Shown here in pieces: positions 15,201 to 27,200 of a stretch of DNA of 64,000 nt. The position numbers and the translations under genes are program-made. This stretch comes from Antedon mediterranea (lineage: Eukaryota > Echinodermata > Crinoidea > Comatulida > Antedonidae): the NCBI RefSeq assembly GCF_964355755.1, contig NC_092671.1, positions 17,703,501 through 17,767,500 of the forward strand. The letters run 5' to 3'. Numbering within the stretch: position 1 is the first letter of the stretch; every line of letters begins with the position of its first letter. Below the pieces are notes generated by a model, which did not search any database, was not told where the DNA came from, and saw nothing but the letters and a program-made list of their open reading frames with translations.

Positions 15201-18200
15201 GTAATTATTTACTCCGTGTATAAACGCAAGTACAAGGATAACTTACTAGAACTTACCACTACCCTTGTAAGTATACAACTATTACATAATATATTTTCCG
15301 TTTGATTTCTGTGATTTTCTACATTTATAATGTGTTGTGTATGATTATAATATACATAGTACTGTACTTGATCTGTTGATGTAAAGTATTTTTTGATGGT
15401 CGCTACCATTACCAGTGTTACCTCCATATGTCATATTCCTAATCAGTATCTTCATCATCATTGTTATCGTTATCATCATCATCGGCATCATCATCATCAT
15501 CCTCACCAATCATCATTATCATCATCGTCGTTATTATTATTATCATGTTATCAACATTACTTTAACATCATCATTATCATTATCATGTTATCAACATAAC
15601 CTTTAACATCATCATCATCATCATAATAATTTATCATCATCATCCTCACCATTATGTTATCAACATTACCTTTAACATCATTATCATCATCATTACCATC
15701 ACCACCATCATTATCATCATTATGAATATCATGTTATCAACATTACATTTAACATCATCATCATTTATCATCATCATCATTATCATGTTATCAACATTAC
15801 CTTTAACATCATCATCACCATCTTTATCATCCTCATCATATCATCAACATTATTAATATCATGTTATCAACATTACCTTTAACATCATCATCATTTTTAT
15901 CATTTTATCTACTTTACCTTTAACATCATCATCATTATTATCATTTTATCAATATTAACATTATCATCATAATCATCATTATTATCATGTTATCAACATC
16001 TTTAACTAAATCATCAGCATCACTATTTCATCATCATCATTTCTGCCAAGCATTACCTTTCATTCTTTTCATTATTACATTGACATATTTTATACATGCA
16101 TACTCTATATATCATGTGGCATGTATTTGTTAAAGCATGGTAAAATGTATGTATTTTTAAATTTCATTGTTACAATCGTCTTGCTAAATTTGTATTTTCC
16201 AATCGTTTGTTGGAAACATTTGCATGAATTCTGTATTTGGGTACACAATTTTGGTAGTTAATCCTTCATCTTGTTTATTAATATAAAATTTAACTTATGA
16301 AAAACATATGATATGATTAGTGGTAAACTTGTCTATAGTTTTAATTTAATAATCAGAGTTTAATAAATGCAACATTCACTAAATTTGATTTATTACAAGA
16401 AAGCTTATTATATGTAAAGAATATTATATTTTATCCAAAGTGATCATATAAATGCATTTTATTATTTAATATCTAGTTTTTTATAAGCATAATAGAAAAA
16501 TGAAATTTAAGGAATAATGCAATATTGTTTATTGTACCTTGTGGTAATATACCTTGAACCCTTTGAAATAATATTTATATCAAAAATGTTTACTATCAGA
16601 TAAAGTGTAAAAAAAATAGTGGTTGGTATCAAAATATTAGACTCATTTAGTGGATGGGTTTACAATGACAACAAATTATTAATGCTTGTACTTTTTAAAT
16701 AGTGCATGTAAATGAATAAATGTTATCTTTTTTGCATGCTTTAATTTTTACAATAGGCCATAAAACAATTGGAACATCCGGATGAAACTGAGGTAAGGGC
16801 ATGTTTTATGTTACCATGGTAATTCATGTGTGTTGTTTTATCAGTATTTTGATTGTGCGAAAGGAAAAGAGGATGGATTTAGATGTTTGTGCATGAATTG
16901 TTACCAATTTTATTAACTTCAGTAAATCTATAATATATATTATAAAGTTGTCTGGTATTATAATGTGGACATAAATAGATACAGCCATGCACAATTTGTA
17001 ATTTTGTAATCAATAAATAATATATATAATAATAATAATATTTTGTTTCTTGGTATTCACATGAGCTTTAATCCTTGTACACATACGTACTAACGACATT
17101 ATTTTGTTTATGATAACCATGACACCCTATTGATGTAATGAAGTATTCGTTCATGTCCCACTCTTTATCCTTACTTGTTATAAATAAATATAATATATAA
17201 ATAAATATGTTTATATCATAATATTTAAATACAATTTCCATATTTTTTTCAACTTTAGCCTTTGACCCCAAGTGGTGTAGCGCCAAATCAAGCACAGTTG
17301 CGATTGATTAAGGAGAATGAAATGAAAAAGATGTCAAAGCTAGGAAGCGGTGCTTTTGGTACTGTCTACAAGGTATCAATATATTTATTTACTATACATT
17401 CATGTTTTTTATCTTCCAAATCTCTCTCTGCGATAAATCCTAATTCCATGAGTATTTTCGCTGCAGTGAAATTGGTAGTTCGAATTGTTACTACTTTTTG
17501 TGATTGAAAAATTGTGAAACCAATCAGAGCTCAGGAAAATGAGCTATGATGCGTTTATGAGCACTCATGCAAATCGAAAACTCAGCAGAAACGCGATGAA
17601 CATGAGAATCACAGATAGTGGAAAGAATGATTTAACGTTGGATTAGTGCAAACAAATTTGCCTAGTGGAAAATCTTTGTCCCTTTGAAATATCTTTGTCC
17701 CTTTGACTAATTCCAAAAAAATTAAAAATAAAAGATTTCGAAAAAAGGTGGCTCATTTTGAAGTATCATAATAATTATTAACTATCACCAAAAAATTTTC
17801 AAAAAAAAAAAATCATTTAACTGAAATACAGACGTTTTTTTTGTTAAAAAAATAACTTTGACTTCCAGTCAAAGTTTTCGATAAAAATATATCCCATAAT
17901 GAAACGCGCTTGTTAGGCTACTCTGTATCCATAATAATAAAACTTCCTTATGATCCGTGTGAAAATACCTTCTCAACCGTGACAAGTTGTAAACAATCCT
18001 AATTAACGTATGCATAAATCGTACTCATGGTTTGAAATCTTTGTTTACTTTCGCTCGCGATGATTTTCCAGATGAAATGTAATCAAACTAATTTATCTGT
18101 TAATTACGTAAACTTGTTGTTTTTAGCTCGAATTTTCTTTAATATTACTTTGATATGGCAACTTTAAATTTAGAATATTTTGACCTTCACTTTTTTGTGT

Positions 18201-21200
18201 TTCAAGGGACAATACATCTTTAAGGAGACACTTTCGGGAAGTATATATTTTTTTCCAAGGAAAGTGTCTCCTAAATAGCGGTGTCCCAAAGGAGGGTGTT
18301 CTACTATTACCTGAGTTCACGCTTGGATGAAACGATGCAACGATAATACAGTGTGCGTACATCCTTACGGTACATCCAAGTTAACATCAATTTTATATTG
18401 TCAAAAAAACTACTGTTTAATTAATTTTCATAGGGAGTTTGGACACCAGAAGGTGAAAAGGTACGAATACCGATAGCTATCAAGGTTCTCCAGGAGGGCA
18501 TCACAGCAAAAGCAACACAGGAATTATTAGCGGTATGTATAATTTGATTAAATTCTACACTTGACTTTTGTCAGCCATTTCTCCTCACAATGAGAAGCTA
18601 TAGAGTGCGAGTTTCTCAAGAAGACTTATTAATGACGTGTTTGCATGTATATGCAATATCAGTCTTACAACCAACAATTTTAGATTTATACATCTGTTAT
18701 TGTTTTCTTCCATGTTAAAGTTGTTGTATTAATTTTGTATCAATTATACATATTAGGAAGCTTATGTAATGGCTTCAGTGGATCATCCGTGTGTTTTGCG
18801 GTTACTCGGCGTCAACTGCGGACAAGAAATGATGTTAATCACTCAACTTATGCCGATGGGGGCACTTTTGGAATTTACGAGAGAACACAAAGGTCGTATC
18901 AGCTCACAACATTTATTGTTGTGGTCTCATCAAATTGCACAGGTACGGTATAATGTGTAACATGTATTTAGATGTAAAATGTTAAAATTGTAATTTAACT
19001 GACTGGAATTCAGTGCGTTTCTGGTTGAATTTAACTGTTTGTTTGTCTATTTATAAGTGAAAACATTAATTTGTTTATAAAAGTTTATAAAAAAAACCAC
19101 AAAATGGCATATTCAAAGTTTTTTTTAAAAATCTTATTTATTAATACATCTTTATCATTCTATTTAATTACAATTTAATTTACATTTGTAAAGACTACTT
19201 CAAATATTTGTTGTTCTCACAGGGAATGGTGTACCTTGAAGATAAGCATATCATACACAGAGATTTAGCAGCCAGGAATGTTCTTGTATTGTCACCAAAC
19301 CAAGTCAAGATCACCGATTTTGGTCTTGCAAAGTTTCTTGAGATAGAAGAACATGAGTATAAATCTGACGGTGGAAAGGTTAGAAGTTCTACTTTTTAAA
19401 GAGGACTTCCTTGGGCTAGCCCATAATGTATTTTTCCACTTCCTTGGGCTAGCTAGCTAGATATTGTCCAATTTCAATGGATATTGTATGATTTCTACCC
19501 TTTGGAAAAAAAGACGATCAAAAACGATCTCGACGAACACGTGAAATAACGTGGTCGTCGATCATAAACGAAGTCGCTTTGTTATCACTAATTCTGTTCA
19601 ACCTTATCTCAATTAATTACGTTTCTCAATAGACGAACAATGGCCCAATTATAACATAACAAAGGTCTAATTAAACACATCAATAACACCGCGGTAGATT
19701 ACAAAGACCGGGCGGCGATCGAACTGTCAATCATTGTTAATAGGTCGTTCAAGTTTATTAGCCAATCGCAAATCAGTTTCCGTGTGGGTGGATCAAGTAA
19801 ATTGTCCAATCAACAAAGCCCTCACGACACTGACAACATTTTTCTGGCATGCGATTGTGTGCACTCACTACTGTAGAGGACGCGTTTTGGATTGTTTTTC
19901 AAAGTGCACTCTGGCGACTAAAATAACGCATTATTAATCTGCCTTCGCAGTATTTTTTTTTAAAGGTACGATTTAAAACGACCAATAATATGTACAATAA
20001 TATATCGTCGTATTTTTCAGTGCGTACAAAAACGACCAATAACGTACCGGTACACTATCATATACAGTAATAAATATTATTAATAAATCGTCGTATGTTT
20101 TCATACGACCAATAACGTCATAGTTATACAGTAATTATTATTATTGATCGTCGTATGTTTTCAGTGCGTAAAAAACGACCAATAACGTACACTATCATAG
20201 TTATACAGTAATTATTATTATTGATCGTCGTATGTTTTCAGTGCCTAAAAAACGACCAATAACGTACACTATCATAGTTATACAGTAATTATTATTATTG
20301 ATCGTCGTATGTTTTCAGTGCCTAAAAAACAACCAATAACGTACACTATCATAGTTATACAGTAATTTTTATTATTGATCGTCGTATGTTTTCAGTGCGT
20401 CAAAAACGACCAATAACGTACACTATCATTATACAGTAATTATTATTGATGATCGACGTATTTTTCATTGCGTACAAAAACGACCAATACCGTACACTAT
20501 CATTATACAGTAATTATTATTATTGATCGTCGTATTTTTCATTGCGTAAAAAAACGACCAATAACGTACAATATCATAGTTATACAGTAATTATTATTAT
20601 TGGTTATTATTATTATATATTATTATATTATATATTATTATTAAATGTATTGGTATATTTATTATTGCAACCTAAACTATATTCATAGTAAAATAAAGGT
20701 CTATTCACTGTAAGTTGGCCGATCTAACTGCAGCCGGCCGCGGGATAGCCGTTCGCCTGCGAGGCCTATGTTTTCCGCAACGATTGAAGAAAAAACTGCA
20801 GTTTAATTTCGAACGCGATCACACAAAACGCGACGGAACGCGATCACACACCACATGCACCACCACCACCAGAGATCGCCTTTCAGTTTAGCTCCTCCTC
20901 TTTTCTGATACTCTATTGTTTATGTATCGCGTGGAAATTAATTGGATTAATGCCAATTATGAAAGGTTCGTTAAACCAATTACCGCGGTGGTTAGAGGGT
21001 GTAAAGTCTGTGATCGTTTTTTAATCAGGATAAACGATTAAAACAGACTCGAATATGATAGTTTATGATCGTTAGTACTCTAAACATGTACTAACGTGTT
21101 CGTCGTTTTTTCCAAAGGGTAGGGATATTGTCAAATTTTCAGGGATATTGTCCAATTTCAATAGATATTGTATGATTTCCAGAGATATTGTCAAATTTTC

Positions 21201-24200
21201 AGGGATATTGTATGAGTTTTAGCCACTTTTGCATTGGTTTGTCATGCACGTTATACACAAGGAAGCTTGGGAGTATATTTGTTTTCAATTTTATGATTTA
21301 TTTTCCAACAATGATTAAAAAGCTAATTAAAAATCATGCAGTCGTGCGCTACTTTCAAAGTGTGTGGTGTTCCCAACATAGTGTGTTTATTTGTGAATAG
21401 TATAGTTACGTATAATTTGGTTTTTTTTTCTAGATGCCAATTAAATGGTTAGCACTCGAATGCATCATGACAAGAAAGTTCACACACAAAAGTGATGTTT
21501 GGAGCTTTGGTTAGTTAATCATTAAAAACGTATACAATTTCCAAATATATAAATGTAGTTCAGGGGTCTTATTGCAGAAGATCAATTATTACCTACAGTG
21601 TTTAATGGTGGAAAGTTATACTCTGGCCGGTACATGACTGAGTCATTTTTAAGTGATTGTTAAAATGATCCTCATTACTAAAAGTTGGTATACACCAGTG
21701 GCAGATCCATGATTTTGAAATAGGCTAAGCTTAATTATTGTCCTATCTATGTAAACTTTAGGGTGAGCCCGGGCTGGCTGGGCCCCCCTTGGATCTGCCC
21801 CTGTACACTTTCATTAATGTTGGGCATCTTGAATTCTTGTCTTGCGTTTTCATAAGGTTTTCCTTATCTTCTTAAGTATGCTTCTCCGTATTATCATTAT
21901 AATTCACTGTAAAACTCTATGCTAGTCTTACAAAGGTTCTTTATAACTTTGCTTAATTTATTATATATAATAATTTAAAATGTTGATAATTATGGACCAT
22001 TCACAGAATAAAAAGATGTTTTTAATTAATTTTGTTTAGGTGTCACACTTTGGGAATTAATGACATTTGGTCAGAAGCCATATGAGCATGTGAGGGCACG
22101 TGACATGCCAGGGATCTTGGAAAGAGGTGAAAGGTTAACTCAGCCACCGATTTGTACAATAGATATCTATATGCTCATGGTAAAATGTAAGTTATATGAT
22201 CTTGAAGAGTTAAGTTAAGTTAAAAACTACTGTGATTCAGAAGGCATGCCTTCTTGTAAACATACAGTCATACTAGCGGAATCTGACAAATTCATAATCC
22301 TAATATCTTTTTCTGCCAACAATTGGAAAACATTACATTAATAATAAATAATATTATTGTTTGTTTTCTAGGTTGGCTTTTGGATCCTGAGAGCAGACCA
22401 CAATTTAAACAACTTTCAGATGAACTAGACAGAATGGCAAAAGATCCATCACGTTATCTTGTTGTACAGGTGAGTAGGAACAGAGTTTCCATCCACCCAC
22501 TTTATTTTTAGATATTATTAAGTAGTTAGCATTAAATTATATGTTAACAATATTTGAGTATAGGATCAACTTTGACATACTGTACAATAATAATATTGGT
22601 GATAAGCACATGATCCTACAAGAATATAGCAACAGTATAATAGTTGTGTTTGTGTTTTAAATCAAGCCTAGCTGATAATCGAATTGTTTTAGTCGGACCT
22701 ATACATACTAAGTATGAGTCATGTTAATAATGTTTATAATAATAAACTAATTTATATTCATCACATTAATGTTTAGAATGATGGCCACCAAACTCTTCCA
22801 ATGACAAACAAGGATGATTTTTACAAGAGTCTTTTAATTGACGGAGGTGAAGCGGATCCCGACTTGTTCATGGATGCTGATGATTACCTACAACCTAGTG
22901 TTTGTACCACTGATCCTGCGTATCGATTCCCTGAGGTGGAAGATGTTTTTGATGAAGTAAGTTATATGGGTGTCAGCAGGTCAGGGAGGTGATGGAGCAA
23001 ATGAGTGAGTGGTCGAGCGTTTAAGACAGTGGAACCGTAATTACGTAGCCCTAGCATGGCAAGTGTTCAAGGCTCACTCGCTCCATGGTTCTGGTGGTAG
23101 AATGAGTCTTATTGGATAAGGACTATAAAACCAAAACCGTAGGTCCAGTATACACATCTAGCTCATGTGCACTTTAATGAACCTAGTACATTTTTCGAGA
23201 TGAGTAGGGGAATGCCCTTGTGTACTAGTACATTACAACCATTGATCATAACTGGGTCCTCTGGGAGAACAGTCTTTGAATGAAGAGGTCGCCCAGTATA
23301 AATAAATATTAACAAACAAATAACAATTTGATTGAAAGAAACGGCTACTTTGCATCAGACATTTATTTTTATTTTTGGAGAAACAAAATTGTTTATTAAT
23401 CATCATATTCTCGTTATTGTTGTATTGCCAGATAAAAGTATACTTTCTTTCAATAATTTTTTCTTTAGAATCGGGACTATTTAAATGATGCAGTAACTTT
23501 CTCCAGCCCACCTTCATCAGCTGTTAGCTACAAACACAAGGGCTTCCCACGCACTTCCACTGCCAGCCTCGGCAGATACTCCCAAGATCCAACAGTAGCG
23601 AGTCATTTACACAGACAGAGAAGTAATGTTAGTCAGAGAAGCAATGCAAGAAGTAAGTTACAATAATAGCTGCTTAAAAAATGCTTGCTTTATTAACTTG
23701 GATAAAAGCTACGTGCAAAACAAATCAAATAATGTTAATCAGTTGTTTATCTGAACTCTGACCTATCCATCCCAAATCCTAATGTAAAATCGATGTAACA
23801 GGTAATTATTATTATTTCCTACCATTGAAATAAATATTTAAAAATAAATATTAAATCTTCTAAATAAAATATGATTTAGTCAATTTCTGATTTACATTAT
23901 TTTTCTTGTGTGCAGTATTTTGGGCATGTGGTTTGTTAATTGTATACTAGGACATGTTAAATTAAAAATAATTGTATGTACCTATAGATACTGTACTGAC
24001 TGGTTAATTTTTTATAAATGTCAATGGGGGGATTACCTCTTTTTTTGTATATTACAGCAGATATCATTTAGCATGAAAAGTACTCATATATGGAGGTGGG
24101 CTTCAATCATGCTTGAATGGGGTTGTAGCATAGACATTTCAGATATACCATATTTACCTGTGCCAAAGATTCTTTTCTAAAGCTCAATTATTTTAATCAA

Positions 24201-27200
24201 TAGGGATTGCATTTATACGATTTTAAAGACATGTCCCCTATGTTTTTTCCATCTAATTTAAGGTCACGAACTGCATTTTATAAACAATTTCAAATCGCAA
24301 TAATTTTTTTCGCCTTTAAACAGTCAAAATGTGAAATATAAGTTGATTCTAATAGTTTAAGCGGCCCGCTATAAATACCAGCATGCATTGTGCAAGGATT
24401 GATATTTTAGTTTTCCTTCTGTGATTCTCCCACTTCGATCGATCATGAAGGCCAAGCAAATGGAAGATCGTAACTTTTCAGTCATAAAACGTGTCTTCCT
24501 TCAATTTGTTTTAACGGATTAAGAGCAAAAATGCCATAATTCAACCCAGAGCTAATAGAATCAAATACAGCCGGAATTTTTTTTAATTTATGTTTTTGCT
24601 TTTTAATGTACTACATATGTTGTCTATTGACTTATTTAGTTGTAATAACTTGTGTATGGTCTTTTCAATATGTGGTCATTCATTATCATAATGCATGTAG
24701 CATTAAAATGGGGTAGACTTACTATTTTATACTATCTGGAACTGAATTAGTTGTACTTTTCTAATTACGTGTTCTGTAAACCAAGCTCTGCTTTCTCTTT
24801 TTTTATACATACAGTATAACCCCTCTTGTGGATCAAAAACCCTCTCATGTAAAATAACCTATTCTAGGGACAACACTATTGAGGGGCATTGCATTAAAAG
24901 GTCACTCCACTTCATGTGTACCATAAACTGTAACAAACAATCAAGCAAATTGCATAAAATACAAGTTTTATGTACTATTCTAAAGTTAATCATTAAAATA
25001 GATAATACAAGATAAACAGTTTATTTACTTATTCAACATTAACTGACATTTCATTTCATTTATTTTGTCTCATAAAAATACAATATAAAAAAACATGGAT
25101 ATGAACAAGAACAAGAAAACATCCCACAAAACCAGGCAGAGACAGGATTCCTAAAAAGCGAACTTAATCACTATCTAGTAGGTCTCCTATTGCACTGATT
25201 GTATAAAAAACATTTAGAATAAAATTTGTATTAAACATTAAAATTGCATATAATACTATATTAAAATAAATTAAAATATATTGCAATTAACTGACATCTA
25301 GGCTGTCTGGAGGGATGTAGGTGGGGTGGCGGTGGTCAAGGGTGCACCCCCTTTTTTTGCTGAAGCTTCGATTGTTTCAGACTAGAGATGAACAGCGAAA
25401 GTATAATAAATAGGCTAATAGCCTAGTTCATGACAATTTTTGCCCTTTTTATAACAAAACTACTGGCTGTGGCTTGCCACCCATTGATCAAAGAGTACAG
25501 TACAATTAATTATATTTTTATAATAATTCAGTATATGTTTGATTTCATTTGGTTGTTGTGTCATATGAGGAGTAATCGTTTTCATTGGTTGTCACATTCA
25601 TTTTTCTTCATAATATATATTGGCTGGTTTTTGTGTAAAAACCATTTATGACATAGAATCATTCCAATGTATTTCATCATTAAAATATTCCTACGTTTGT
25701 AAAAATTTATTCAGATTTAATATCATGCCATTTATAGTAGATGTGTTCTCATTTTGTGTCCAAAGTAGAATATCATGCCATCATTTAGTCCCGTATATTT
25801 TCATTATTGTAGTATAGAACGCACCATCATCTATCCCATTCTCTGATAAGTATATTGAAACTCTCTATTTTATCACAGAGATTTGCTATCTTTTTCAGAG
25901 TTGTTAGAAAGTATGTCTAAATTAACAGCCCGTAGATTACCAGAACTATATAACCCTAAAAATTTAGAAAAAGAAGCGCTGGCTGGCCAACCATCAAAAA
26001 TGGTGGAGAGAACGTCAATCTCGAATCTCTCATCAACTGTTCAGGACGTAGAAGAGCCACGTATGTTGTTGATGTTTAACATACTGTTACGTTCATCTGT
26101 TTATTTCTTGTTTATTCAGATTTATTATAAAACATCATTTGTCATTCCGTACACATCCCTGCAATTTGATTTTGTTTTACAACATCCATGTTGGATCATG
26201 TTTGAAGATCACCTTGAGACCATGTTTCTTCTGCAGACAACAGCTTTCTTGATTGATGTACGAGTCTATTTTTGATTTTGATCATGTAATCCGTTTGTTG
26301 GGATTAAGATTATTCAGGTAGAGAAAGTAAGATCATGGAAGTGTGGGTAATTTCACATTTTTTGGTGTAACACAAACTCCCTTGGGCAAATACTTCACAA
26401 TGTCTGCTCTTCTGGAAAGTTTGATTTTTGAAATGCATCCTAAAACAAAAAAAACATTATTATTGAAGTTACATAATTTTCCAGTAAATTTTTTTGGTTT
26501 ATTTTATTTGTATTTTATTTAATGCACAACCAACACCTTCACTAACAGACGGAGATAAAACAAAACAAAACATTAAACTTTAACAATTTTAGATCAAAAC
26601 GAATAAAAATACTAAACAATATAACATCATTTATTTATTTTCACTCACTATTTATCATTTACACATTGAACAGAGGAAAACCAACCACAAACAGAATGGA
26701 TTAAAAAAATATATAAAACTAATAATATTAAAATATTAACAAGCAGAGAATAAATTATAAACTGATCTGTGATATACTGAAAATAAATAAATAAATTAAT
26801 TTGAAACGATAAAGATGAGGAAATCTGAGAGAGAGAAAAATACATCATATCATTGCATTAAAACTGTCAGAATGGGTTAATAGAAAGATAAGATTTTTAT
26901 TGTATATCGTAACATAGACAGTGAAGAACAAATATTAATAGAGAATTACAGGTCCATCCAACCTCTTGGAACTATCTTGGAGGTTTTAGTAATACACAAA
27001 TGAAAAATATATGTAATAGCACAAATTTTAATTCTACACATCCAAAACATTCAGATAATAACTGCTTTATGCATCCAATACAAAATATAATGCAATACCA
27101 CTTTTAATTGTTGGTTTAAGATGATTATTATTTCTAATATATGGACTATTTGCCGTAAGACATACTAATGCCATCACAGGATAGGATTTGCATCATTAAT

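Noticed and set aside
15393-15606. Histidine/isoleucine-rich ORFs
   Set aside because: Translation of the CAT/ATC satellite in an EGFR intron.
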